A stretch of DNA of 64,000 nt from Cenococcum geophilum 1.58 (taxonomy: Eukaryota; Ascomycota; Dothideomycetes; Gloniales; Gloniaceae), in contig KV748194.1 of assembly GCA_001692895.1 (NCBI GenBank), positions 124,001 to 188,000 on the forward strand, written 5' to 3'. The notes beneath the pieces are model-generated. The model made no database searches. It worked only from the letters and a program-made list of their open reading frames with translations, and was not told the DNA's origin. Numbering within the stretch: the stretch's first letter is position 1; every line of letters begins with the position of its first letter. The translations under genes were made by a program, and so were the position numbers. Positions 34,520 to 45,249 of this stretch are shown here, piece by piece.

Positions 34520-37149
34520 GGTAGACGTAATCTAAGTCTTTTTATACTCCTACTAAGCTTTTATATACTGCCAATTATATTTAGGATAGAGGACGACTGC
34601 GGCGATATAGGCTGCTAACTTATTAATCTTTGTATAGTACTGTTGAGCCTTATTAAGTGCGAACTTGATTTATATAGTAAAATGCTATTCTCCTTTAATT
34701 AATAAAGGCGGTGTGGATTTAAAGCGTTCGTATATGGAGGTAAGTTCTTTAGTAATATATTTAATGTCCTACTAAATATTAACTAGCCTATATAACTTGC
34801 CATTACCTAGTTAGCCTTATAGGTCCATAGTTATAACCCAGCATAGTTTAAGTAAATTTTTGTACTATATTAGAACCTCCTAATTGTCCGCAGTAAGCGT
34901 ATTTGTAAAGATTATATTCTAAGTACTGTCTTGGTCTTCTAGCCAAGTAGATTCTGGCCTCTCTTTTAGTTATTTTATATATTGTTGCTCTAACTGTATA
35001 AAGTCTTTAAATGGCGCGTAAAGCTAATTTAGTGTATAGAATTTCTTATAAGTACTATTTTAGCGGGTAGCATTAGATCGGGAGAGATCTTAGGTTATTA
35101 TTATATCCTATTAGTCCTCTAGGAGGATGCTTTAGAGATACGTCTTCTAGCCTAATAATTTGTTAATACTATTAATTAACTTATACTTTTAGAACTACTT
35201 ACTTTTATACCACTGATATTTTCTCTAAGGGCTTATATATACCTATATAATTAAGTTATAAGCTTTACTAACTGGTCCTCGCTTCCTCTATATCTATAAC
35301 TACGCCTTTATATCCTTAGGTACTATATCCTCCGCTTTAAATAAATCTAGGTTATAACCGTATAAGAGGTGGCGGGTAATAATATTAATAATATAGCCTA
35401 AATAACATAGCCGGCGCTTAATTGGATTAAAGTTGAACTCCTTTATAATAGCTATTATTGCTATATTATTATTAGTTGTATTATCTAGTATAAAATACCT
35501 AATCTGCTTATTCTTAATGCTAAAGTCTTTAATTACGGTAATTACGCCTTCTATAATATTAACGCCAGTATATAAGCTAGTCTGCTCTGGAATAGTAAGA
35601 AGAGTTGCTTAAGACTTAAAATCTTTATTAAGAAAATAGGTAATAACACTATTAAGCGAAAGAAGGTTGCCCGATGTCTATAGGTTAAAAGATAAATAGA
35701 TCTTACTAACTGCGTATTATAGCTCTCTTTTTACTACCGCCTTATAGTAAGTATAGCCCTTAATAATCTAAGATCTGACTGACTATTTACTAGGTATATA
35801 TTCTGCTGCTTAAGGCGATAGATATTTAATAAACTCGTAAAAGACTGGCCTATTAACTTACCTAAAAGATATGTTGTTATAGACGATCCATTAAAGAAGA
35901 AGTTGCCTAAATGTCTTCTTATTAAATATACGCGCTAACTTATTAAGAACCTGCTACTTCTAGGGATTATTTATATTAAGACCTTTAAGTATAGAGATTA
36001 ACTTTAACGTATATAGCACCTCCTTACCTTTCTTATTAAATGTATAACTATAGACCACTTAAATATGCTTTATAATATTAGAGCTTCCTTTATAGGTGTT
36101 CTAGGAGTAGGCCTTAATATTATACTTATAATAACACTCCTTATAAAGCTACTATTGGTCGCTAGTCTTATAGTTCTCTATTAGTACGCCTAACCGCTAG
36201 ATTAGGGAGGAGAGCTTGCTATTACCTTTAGAGATTAGAATAATATAGCTAGGTAATCTGTTCTAGTTAACCTAGGACCAATTAAACTGACTTTTATCTT
36301 TAGGAGGAGCCTCGCTAGCGTACGCTTTAGTAGACTAATTAGCACTAAACGTACTAAACGTTAAAGCTGTTATAAGAGTTAAGATCTTAGGTATATTGGG
36401 ATCAGGCGTCGGCGTTATTTAAATTATAATAGATTAATCGGGCTCGGTTATATTAGAGACTTAATCTTTTAGCCTTACTATTATATCTAACAAGTTGGGA
36501 GACTAGGCGGTATGGCGGTGAGGCTGCCAGGTAGGGCCATCTTATAGCTAGAGGTGTGGAGGTACATTTAAGAGAGGTAGTAGAGGTAGTGGTAGTGGAG
36601 GTGGAGGTGGTAAAGGTAGTTTAGTAACGGACAGGATCCGGACAGTAACTCTTGGCAGTAACTTTACTATCCGAATCTTTTGCCAAGTTTAATTCTGCTG
36701 GTGTAAAATCAGTGGCTTAGAGCTTGTTTTTAGTGTTGTAGATTTTAATCTTAGGGCCGTATACCAATTGCATTATAATTAAGCCATGCTTAAGTCGTAA
36801 TCTGCACCTGCATCATAAGTCTTAGTATGGTGTTATATATAAAAATATTCAATTGTAAGGTTTAGAAGGGGTTATAATTTAATTAAATTGCAGGTATCAT
36901 AATATAAAGTTTTCGCGGCATAGTGGTATGGTAAGTTCTGTAATTGCTTTAATTTGATTTGGAGCTAGCCAATATAATTACACCACTTTTCCCGAAGTTC
37001 TTAAGTGGTCTATTAAGCCACGATATAAATACATAGGTTTAATATGATTTGGGGCGTTAAAAATAAGATAAGAATAATATAATTAATTTAAAGCCTTACT
37101 GATACGTGATTTAATAGGAAATAACCTTTTTTTTAACGTTTTTAATACG

Positions 37150-37215
37150 CTACTGATGGGAACTAAACCCGTAACCTTCTGCTGCGCAATTAGGCTAAGG
37201 CCTCGGCGGTAATGT
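37150..37215 (-). other. tRNA-like remnant inside the MULE
   Basis: Read on the minus strand, the segment has TTAGCCTAATTG, resembling a tRNA A box, and GGTTACGGGTTTAGTTCCC, resembling a T arm with B box. The two are too close together for an intact tRNA. It could be a SINE or tRNA relic captured by the element, or chance. Confidence 0.3.
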
Positions 37216-37365
37216 AATGAGGCTCATAAGGCTCTGCGGCGATGCAACGAGGCTATAGCGATACAACGAGACTCGGCGCCAAGCATTGGAAGGAAGTTAA
37301 GGCTGCTCGGTCACTGCAGAAGAGCCGTAGTACTTAGGGTGGTATCGAACTTCAGGAGTATCGAC

Positions 37366-37423
37366 TATTTGGGGCGTCTCTGTTACTACGGTAGTCTCTA
37401 CAGTAACAGAGACACCCCAAATA
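37366..37423. repeat. Near-perfect 21-bp hairpin in the MULE
   Basis: TATTTGGGGCGTCTCTGTTAC (37366-37386) pairs with 37403-37423 at 20 of 21 positions across a 16-base loop. The pairing continues with GAC/A-TC outside. It stands out by its lack of RIP-type decay between arms. Confidence 0.7.
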
Positions 37424-38099
37424 ATCAAGGATCGCGATCGTCAAAAATTATACCGCCGGAAAGCTTGCCATAGACGTAATTAATAACCCCCCACCAATAT
37501 CAGTAATATTAGTAGTAGGGTCTAGCTAAGTTATAGAGGACTTCTTTATATATATATTAAACACAGTATAAGGTAGCGTATACCGTACACTTAATTGCTA
37601 GTTTATATAGGCAGGATAACTGTTACTTGTGTCTCAGTTTATACTACATTAACTTCCTTACCCAGTTCGAATTGTAATAACCTAAAGTTAATGTCCTAAG
37701 TATTGAGCTTTATAAAAGAGTTGTCGGAGTCATTAGAGTTATTAGAGTCATTAAAGTCTTGGCTAGAGGACGTTATAGGTGATTATAGTAGACGAACGAA
37801 TATATTTAATAATATTGACTCCTACTCTGGCTCTACCCTTAATATAGGTACTTTAGGTAAGCTACCCTATAATATAACTGAGTTATTTAATAGAGACTTC
37901 TTAGCAGACTTTCCAGAGGCTATAGGTAAGGTTAGCAACTAACATTTCCGCTTCTTAGCAGCTGCTCGCGGTAAGTCTCATGGTAAGCACTATAACCTCC
38001 TAGGCGCGGTTAATATAGGTAGTGCATTTAACAACTCTATACTCTTAAATATTTTAAGCTTCTTACGTACACCTACTACTAGCCACTGCCTATTCTTTT

Positions 38100-40640
38100 A
38101 TTGCTTCTTATATTGTTTTACCTACTCTCTATTTCTTGCTGCTCTCTTAGCTTGCTTAAGGCTAGTAAGACTACGCTTTCTAGCCTTACCCTTCTTCTTA
38201 AACTCTACCTTTAAAGCTCGAATAGTATTAGGTAGCTCCACTAGTATAAGGTTATCCTTATTACGCAGCTCTTTAAATTCAAAAAGGAGCTGCTAAGTCT
38301 GCCGCCAGAATAAGTCTATAAGAACTTCTACTTGCTCGGGTGGATATATCTTTATAATTATATTATAGACTATACTTGCCGCACCTAACGCTATGTCTAC
38401 TCCACCATTACTAAAACAATCGCTGTTAGTAGTAGCTTTATTATTAGCGCTAAGTTAAGTGGCGTAGCTTAGCTGCCAGTTAAACGCAATAGCAGGCGGC
38501 CCGTTAAGTAGCCACCGCGGATAGAGAAGACTTAATGGTAGCGACGCCAAGTCTTGCATAGCCTTCTCCATCCAATAACGATATAGGAGGCTATATTAAA
38601 TAGGAAGGTTGCAGTCGCCTTATGCTAAATAGCAACCGTATTTACTATGACCGTCCTTAGTATTAAATCTACGAGTGTAGAACTCTAGGAGTCGCTAACT
38701 TATATAAGCAATAACTTAATTCTTCTTAAGCAGTCCATGCCTTTAGTAGTCCTTATCGAGTTGGCCAAATCGCCTATAGTCAGATTTAACGACTTCCTAT
38801 TTGTCTTGTATAAGCCTAATAGCCTTATTAGTTACCTAGCCCTATAGCAACTAGAATACATAGATATCTTAAAGCCGGAAAGACTCCCTATGATCCTTAT
38901 GCTCTAGCATCTTATACTCTTTAAACTTCTTATTAATTACTAACTTAATCTAGGTAGCAACTTCCAATAATTTAAACTCTTTATACAGCCTTGCTTTTAT
39001 CCTTGGGTAAATTAACTCCCCTTACTATAAGGTATTGGCACCAAGATTACGGTAGCGGCGTGTATATGCTCTATTAAAGTAGGCTTCCTTTAGGCGCCAG
39101 TGTTCTTTAACTTTAAGAGCCTCCAGCTAGTTAAGTTAACATATAAATATAGCATAATTAGCTTTAAGTTTAACAGGATTCTCTAACTTAACGTACTTCC
39201 ACATTAACTCTTCTAAAGGCTTCTGCTTCTCCTTAGTGTAACCACCACTATTAACTAATATAGTCTTAATATTTTTAGCAACGTGCCACTTATAGAGTTG
39301 CATTTAGATGTCCTCCTTTACGAGCTTCTCTGTAGCTAATATAAAGCTAGCTCCCTAATTACTAATATAGACGTTTGGGCCGGGTATATTATAAAACATA
39401 AACTCGTTTATAAAGTCGTGTATCTCTTTAAATACCTGCTCGGCCTTAGATAAAATAAGTAAGTGCATAATTAGAACTGTCTTGCCAGTGTTCATTATAG
39501 TTATTACGGTTAATAGCGGCATGCGGAGCTGGTTTGTTAAGAATGTTATATTAGTACAGATATAGAAGCTAGAAGCAAATTAACATACGAAAGCAATCTG
39601 CTATAGAGTTAAGAAGGTAATTTAGACGAGGACTTAAGAGGTATAGTCACCTAGGGGGAATGGCAAGTTAGTATTCAGTCAGTGGTAGGAAAGCAAATTA
39701 ATATCCTAAACGCTTTAATATCCAGGCACTCTAAGCCATACAGCCATTTAATTAAACTATTATATTTGGTGGGCCTACAGTACTAATTAGTAGCTTGGCT
39801 ATTCTAGAAAATGCCGTACTATCTATGCTATTAGGAGAGAAGTCAACGGATGCTCTTTAGGTAATAAGCTTACCTAATTTAGAATTAACTTTAGTATAGA
39901 TGCGCAAGCGTATATAAAAGCCGGCTTATTGGAGAGCCGAATATAGCTCCTTAAATCGCTCCTGCTTTATTATACCTGCCTTCTATATACCTTAATAAAC
40001 CTATCCTCCCATATTCCAGTAGTCACAACTACTAATTAATAGCAACTTATTAGAGGATAGAAGTCGCTATATCTCTCCTACAGATATATTGGCAGCTTAG
40101 TATTTAAAAGCCTCTACTATACTTGCTGCATAATCCGGCCAACAGTTCTTATACTTTAGGAAAGCGAGAGGATTTAGTATAGCCGCGTAGGTATATATAC
40201 CGTTATTAATCTTTATAAGCCAGGTAATAGCTCTATTAACTACATTCTTATAAGCGGAAACTTAATAGGGACAGCTCTTCTTTAAAATCTTCCTATTTAG
40301 CCGCCCAAGATATCTACCTCCCTCGTCCTTTTGCTAGCGGTCCTCCTCTATAAGCTTCTAATTGTTACAAGTCTCTTTACTATAAGCTCTGCATCTTATA
40401 TAGACTCGCTATATAACCTAGTTATTACTTATATAGAGCTTACGGCCTTAGGAGAACGCGTAGTTGTTAAAGCGCTGTATTACTAAGTCGTAAGTATTAT
40501 AGTGCTTACTAGCTTCCGGTTCAAGCAAGTGTTCAGAAGGGATTAATTAAATAGCTGCCTATATTGCCGCGATCGCATCTTCGTTTCTTAGCTTCTCGTA
40601 GGCCTTCCATTCAACTGGTTGGTTTGCTTAAGGTATAGTG
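38100..40640 (-). pseudogene. MULE transposase pseudogene
   Basis: The minus-strand translation shows an N-terminal FAR1-like DNA-binding region (YAFS-GRKLYIS, then a Cys/Lys-rich stretch, about 40500-40250) and then the MULE transposase domain with LLTVITIMNTGKT, FINEFMFYNIPGPNVYIS (about 39415-39365) and the downstream W-H-V-A-K-N-I-K segment with VNSGGYTKEKQKPLEELMW. This pattern is close to fungal Hop-type elements. RIP stops are frequent, so it is inactive. The C-terminal limit is approximate. Confidence 0.8.
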
Positions 40641-41440
40641 GTAGTAGGAGTGTTTATTTTAAATAAGAATCTAGTTCTGCTTGGTGTAGAGCCTAGGGCG
40701 CTATAGCTGTATATTTATGGGGAGGGTTAATTAATGTTGGCGTTAACGCGACGTTGATTTTAGCGTTAATAAAATTTGTATTTTTGTTCGATCGTGTAGC
40801 GGCTCGCGGGAGGTGCCGGGGTATTAGGTGAACATTGCATTTATATGGCTTTTACTAGTAAAATAGGTGCTTAAGTAGTGTCTTGGCTGCCTTACCGCCC
40901 AAATTTCCGCCTGATTTGGAAAAGATTCGGACAGTAAAGTTACTGCCAAGAGTTACTGTCCGGATCCTGTCCGGTTTGGTAATAGCCTTCTTCTTTCTTA
41001 GCTTTAGAGGCATAGTTAATGGTAATAATAAGAATAAGAGGTAAGAGACTTTATTATTTTTGCTGTTATCTAACTATATAACGCATAAATGCACCAGTTT
41101 ACCCCTTTTACGCCATCTAATGGTTAGTGTAGTGATTAATGCATTACGGCGTTGCCTCAATAACGTTATAAATGGATAACTATTGGATCTGGATCCATAT
41201 CCACGCCACCAATGGATTAGGCGTGGATTAGTGGATCGATGGATCCCGATCCAATCTCGATCCATCCATCTCTTACACTGGGTGCCTGAAGGACCGTCCG
41301 CTCTCTGCCACTTCTGATTCGTCCACGTTCTCGCCTCAAAAGTCGACCTTGGATATTTCAACGAAGCTGACGACCCAGCTCCTAAAGTTGACTCAAAGAA
41401 ACAATTTGCTTTCAGTCTTGATACTCGCCTTCCAACCTTC

Positions 41441-44278
41441 ATGCCTTCTGTAACTACCGTCCAGTGTTTTTCGGAGACTCAAACCAAGGACTGGACCGAT
41501 GAGTCATGCGGAGAGGGGAGACAGTCCAAGAAGCCAAAGGGAAAAACCGATGAGGTAATGGAGAATACCGAAGAAATAATCGAGCCTACGACACCGGAAT
41601 CTCGAATCTCCCGCGTGGAACTGCAGAAGCTCACAGGATTTTGTTCGCAGCTGCCGTCCCGGCCAGTATCATGGAATTCGGCCAACTCACTGGCATCGTC
41701 GTGGTCCAATGAAAACAGCACAATACAATTTGAGGATCTCGTTCAGCAAGCTTTCGGTGTTGAAGACTCTAAGGAACCAGAACCAACATTTTCTCCGGAC
41801 GAATCCTTAACTCAAGCTATCGATGCTATTCATCCTTCAACGAATACCTCTCCCACTAAAGAGGTCCTCATATATTGCACTTCCGTTGATGCTACTCTCA
41901 TCGATGATACTACTAAGGGGGATGCTGTTACCAAAGATGCCCCCATTGAGGAAAATTCTACCTACAATACTCCCACTGATGAGGGCGTCATAGACAGTGT
42001 GACTAGACAGGAGGCTCTCACCGGGGTTGCCACCATCGAGGTTGCTTCCCTCCTTGACGCTCCTATCAATGAGACTGTCGTCAACGAAGGCGCTACCGAA
42101 CCCTCGGAATACGTTGATTCGACCAACTTACTCATCTTTACAGATGACGAGCCAGCTGAGATCATTCCGCTTACTAGCTCCAACGAAGAGCCCGAGCAAG
42201 TTCCATCTGTTGGCGATTGTCTTGCACAAACCATCTCTTCTCCTCGGCAAGGTAATATTAATAATGCTTTAGACGGAGCCGATGATATGGGCGAGCTTCT
42301 GGATGAGCTAGCTACGTTCCAAGCTCCTACAACTTCATCAGGAATTTTAAGTCTCCCGAACAGCTCGGGTGATATTACCGCGGCGCAGTCCAAGGCGTAT
42401 GATGATTTATATTTATCGTTTGTCCTTCCAGATGACACTTCTGAAGATTCTGCCTCTACTCTTGAAGACCATTTCTACACCGCTTTAGAGAACTTAGACA
42501 ACGCGGAGGTCGTTCCCGATCAGCCAGCCCAACTCTGTTCCCCTACAGGTCCTTTGAAAATCTTGAGCCTCCCGAATTCCTCGGTGGATATCAGTGCAGA
42601 CCAGTCTAAGGCTTTTGATGGATTGTACTTGGCATCCCTCTTGCCAAACGTTGTTGTCGATGGAGCCGTCAACGAAATACAGCAAGATGAAGTTGACGCC
42701 GCTTCAAAAGAAATGACTGATACGAGCGACGTTGCTGATGAACCGGTCCCCTCAAATTACTCCTCCTCTCCGTCAGGAATTCCAGATTCCCCAAGAGTCT
42801 CTGCTGGAATTGCTCCCGTTCAACCCAACGAGTTCAATGGCCTGGTTCTCCCGTCGACTTCCCCCACTGATGGACTTGTCGAAGGCAATACAGCGAATAC
42901 CACCGAAATGAAGGACGTCAAGTTTAAGGCGGTCGAATTTTGTGCTCCAACAGCTCCTTCTGGAATCTTGGCTCTCCCGAATAGCTCCTCCGAAGTCACC
43001 GCTACCCATGCTAAATCCTTTGATGAGCTTTACTTACTTTCTGCCCTTCCAAAGGAAAACGTCGTCGATGACGTTTGCAGTGTTGCAGGAGAACCTGTCA
43101 ATATTGATCGGAGTGAACCGGCTAAATTTCAGCCTCCAACAACTCCATCAGGAATTTTGGGTCTCCCCAACAGCTTCTCCGAAGTGACTGATACCCAGGC
43201 TAAGTGCTTTGACAAGCTTTATCTGTCTTCCACTCTTCCAGAGATCGTGCACGAGCTAGGTGAATTCATTGCTCCAACAATTCTTACTGGAACTTCGGGT
43301 CTCCAGAATGCCTCTGCCATTCAAGGTGCCGAAAATTCTCAAGATGAACAGGCTGGAGTCCATTCTGCATCTGCATCTAGGATCTCGAGTCTCCCGGGCC
43401 CTTCCACCGAAGTTAATATTGCGCAGGCTCCGGAAAATGAAAATTTGAATCCGGACCTAATTTTATCACATACAAAGCCGGATGAACCGGACGACGCTGC
43501 GGTTGCAGAGTACCAAGCAGACTCTCTACCAAGCTCAGGAGAACTTATTGAGTCTACTAAGGAAGCTGATACCCCCCAAGTGCCTGACATTGAACCAAAG
43601 CAGACCACGCATTCTATCGGCGAGCTACCTGCAGAGGAACCCCTTCAGGAGCAGCCTGCACCTGAAGCTATCGAAAACGAGCTAGCAGTCGAAGCCCATC
43701 TCGATGCGTTTGAGCCGGAAGTCACGCAGGAGTCCCCCTCAGCCCTATCAAGCGATGATCGGACCAGCACCACTCTATCCATCCTCCCCAACCTACCGGA
43801 GGAAGAGCAGCTGCAGCTAGTGCAAGACGACATCGAACAGCAAGACCTGAACACCTTCCTGGGCACCACCTCACTGCACGGCTTCCTGGAGATCCTGGAC
43901 TGCGACGACGAAGGAAACACGACCAGGGAAGCCATCGCAGACGCCTTCATCGCCCTTTCGGCAGAAGAAAAGATGCTGAACGAGGAGTTCTCGTCCGGCA
44001 TTACGAAGCGGAACCACTTCGGCATCGACGAACGCGCGAGCAAGCACTGCGCGTCCAAACTCGTCCAGGTCCGCACGTTCTTGGGCACGACTTCTCTGCG
44101 CAGTTTCCTAAAGCTGGTGGAGTTCAATGAGGATGGAAGGGCCGCGGAGGAGAGCGTTGTCGAAGCATTCCATCGGGCGGCGGAATTGGAGAAAGAGAGG
44201 GCGATGTCTTCGAAAGCGAAGGCTTCGGCGAAGCGGAGGGCCGCGAGGCTTGTTGCTGGCTTGAAGACTAGTGCTTAG
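41441..44278 (+). CDS. 945-aa acidic protein with internal LPNSS/FD-LYL repeats and two FLGTTSL repeats
   Basis: A single open frame from ATG 41441 to TAG 44278, free of RIP stops. The N-terminal 300 residues are acidic and low-complexity. From about residue 285 to 620 a 30-40-residue unit recurs about five to six times, built on PSGIL-LPNSS--(I/V)TA-Q-K-FD-LYLSS-LP. Near the C-terminus two copies of a different unit (FLGTTSLHGFLEILD and FLGTTSLRSFLKLVE) precede a basic Lys/Arg/Ala tail (AKASAKRRAARLVAG). No known domain is recognised. The frame extends upstream without a stop to 41318 and, past one TGA, to the hAT insertion site, so the ATG used here may not be the original start. The role is unknown. 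Confidence 0.72.
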   Translation: MPSVTTVQCFSETQTKDWTDESCGEGRQSKKPKGKTDEVMENTEEIIEPTTPESRISRVELQKLTGFCSQLPSRPVSWNSANSLASSWSNENSTIQFEDLVQQAFGVEDSKEPEPTFSPDESLTQAIDAIHPSTNTSPTKEVLIYCTSVDATLIDDTTKGDAVTKDAPIEENSTYNTPTDEGVIDSVTRQEALTGVATIEVASLLDAPINETVVNEGATEPSEYVDSTNLLIFTDDEPAEIIPLTSSNEEPEQVPSVGDCLAQTISSPRQGNINNALDGADDMGELLDELATFQAPTTSSGILSLPNSSGDITAAQSKAYDDLYLSFVLPDDTSEDSASTLEDHFYTALENLDNAEVVPDQPAQLCSPTGPLKILSLPNSSVDISADQSKAFDGLYLASLLPNVVVDGAVNEIQQDEVDAASKEMTDTSDVADEPVPSNYSSSPSGIPDSPRVSAGIAPVQPNEFNGLVLPSTSPTDGLVEGNTANTTEMKDVKFKAVEFCAPTAPSGILALPNSSSEVTATHAKSFDELYLLSALPKENVVDDVCSVAGEPVNIDRSEPAKFQPPTTPSGILGLPNSFSEVTDTQAKCFDKLYLSSTLPEIVHELGEFIAPTILTGTSGLQNASAIQGAENSQDEQAGVHSASASRISSLPGPSTEVNIAQAPENENLNPDLILSHTKPDEPDDAAVAEYQADSLPSSGELIESTKEADTPQVPDIEPKQTTHSIGELPAEEPLQEQPAPEAIENELAVEAHLDAFEPEVTQESPSALSSDDRTSTTLSILPNLPEEEQLQLVQDDIEQQDLNTFLGTTSLHGFLEILDCDDEGNTTREAIADAFIALSAEEKMLNEEFSSGITKRNHFGIDERASKHCASKLVQVRTFLGTTSLRSFLKLVEFNEDGRAAEESVVEAFHRAAELEKERAMSSKAKASAKRRAARLVAGLKTSA

Positions 44279-44835
44279 AAAGTTAGGAGGGTTGGGAAAT
44301 CGGTGGGGGAAGGGTCGGGAGTTGGGAGTTCAGTTACGGATGATGAAAAGACGGATCTTCCACGGAGTAGGGTTAGGAAAAGAGTGGAGATTAACTGGAA
44401 GAATTTCGGGAGAGAATTAAACAGGAATGGGGAAGAATTGGAAAAGGGATTAGAAAATGGGTCTGGAAAATATTAGAACAGGATTTGGGAAAGACCTGGA
44501 AAAGGATTGAGAAAAGAGCATTAGAGTATTTTGGATTTTCAGATTGAGGTCTGCGTCTGGTGCGTTCCGCTTGTTATTCCTTTTGTATTATTATTTTAGA
44601 GATGCGAGACTTTCTATGGTTCTATGATTGCACCAAGGAGTGACTAGTTCGATTTGCGAGCACTCTGATCGGCCGAAGCATTGCGCAATGAAAATCAATG
44701 TGTTTCCCAACGTGATCGACTTTAGCGAGGGAGCTCAGCATAGTGCACTTTCAATAGGCCAGGCTGACAGTGAAGTTGAAAGGGGTGGAGGGCTGAAAGA
44801 AGATGCACTGCATCATTCTGGATAAATAGGTGGTA
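44279..44835. other. 3' flank of the repeat-protein gene
   Basis: Purine-rich (GGAAAAGG-type) for 250 bases, then ordinary sequence. No gene or repeat recognised before the MITE. Confidence 0.5.
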
Positions 44836-45172
44836 CAGTAAAATCTCTTTAGTACGATACTGTTTGTTCGGCTAAGCGTATTGTAATACCAATGGTATTG
44901 TTATATTAAGAGTCACGTGTTGGGTAAATAAGTAGGAAAAAGAGGAGCTTAATACCTAAAAAGGCTTAGGATGTCTACCTCGCGGGCTAAATAGGGCCCT
45001 CTCCCATACAAATTCTCTACTGGTTATACCGATATTGGTGGTAGGTGCTTAACGATATTGCCAAAAGTCAGATTATCGTAATATTACACCAAAAAGGCTT
45101 GATTAAGGGGTGTAGATCGTAATGTAGAGGTTATCGTTATATACCCCATATCGTATTAAGGAGATTTTACTG
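44836..45172. mobile_element. Complete 337-bp MITE with TA target duplication
   Basis: The inverted ends CAGTAAAATCTCTTTAGTAC (44836) and CAGTAAAATCTCCTTAATAC (complement, ending 45172) pair over about 26 bp, and TA flanks both sides (44834-44835, 45173-45174). There is no coding capacity. TA duplication and CAGT ends point to a Tc1/mariner-pogo-type parent. A truncated relative lies at 1449-1690. Confidence 0.85.
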
Positions 45173-45249
45173 TATTGGACGTATGCGAGATCACGTGAAA
45201 GATTAATTTAGTTTGGCCCTGCCGATCTCCAGCTCCCTCGCGTACGCTA

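Larger units (their letters stand above)
36628..40973 (-). mobile_element. Mutator-like element (MULE) inserted in the hAT
   Basis: 4346 bp with inverted ends starting CGGACAGGATCCGGACAGTA at both sides; the pairing extends about 55 bp (through GTAACTCTTGGCAGTAACTTTACT). The flanking 9-bp duplication is GTTTAGTAA (36619-36627) versus GTTTGGTAA (40974-40982), one transition apart; nine bases is the Mutator length. The coding strand is minus. The left third (36680-37700) is non-coding and contains a strong hairpin and a tRNA-like remnant. Confidence 0.87.
26040..41013 (-). pseudogene. hAT transposase, split into three parts by Gypsy and MULE
   Basis: Minus-strand pieces: 41013-40983 (Met-initiated basic start MPLKLRKKK), 36618-34525 and 26557-26040, each ending exactly at the target duplication of a nested element. 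Piece 2 holds a Pro/Leu-rich stretch and the hAT catalytic core, with RYFILDNTTNNN (35500-35463) and a following L-C-x-L-G-x-I-I-N segment matching the family's D-N-A-x-N-N and C-x-x-H region. Piece 3 holds the C-terminal dimerisation domain with YPHLA-MAINLLLILA and KRIFSRLR (about 26310-26215). Many Gln/Trp codons are now stops. Confidence 0.82.
25157..41280 (-). mobile_element. hAT DNA transposon carrying nested Gypsy and MULE insertions
   Basis: The left end CAGTGTACGAGATGGAT (25157) and right end (complement of CAGTGTAAGAGATGGAT, ending 41280) are terminal inverted repeats of the CAGTG type. The flanks are a perfect 8-bp duplication GGTGCCTG (25149-25156 and 41281-41288), the length characteristic of hAT. 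Subterminal GGATC(T/C)-GATCCA motifs cluster at both ends (25171-25260, 41180-41270). Without the two nested elements the hAT is about 3.8 kb. Its transposase lies on the minus strand in three pieces. It is immobile and RIP-damaged. Confidence 0.88.

Noticed and set aside
37703..37942. 79-codon plus-strand ORF with ATG in the MULE
   Set aside because: It lies antisense to the C-terminal part of the degraded MULE transposase, has no recognisable domain, and the AT-rich context makes chance frames likely.
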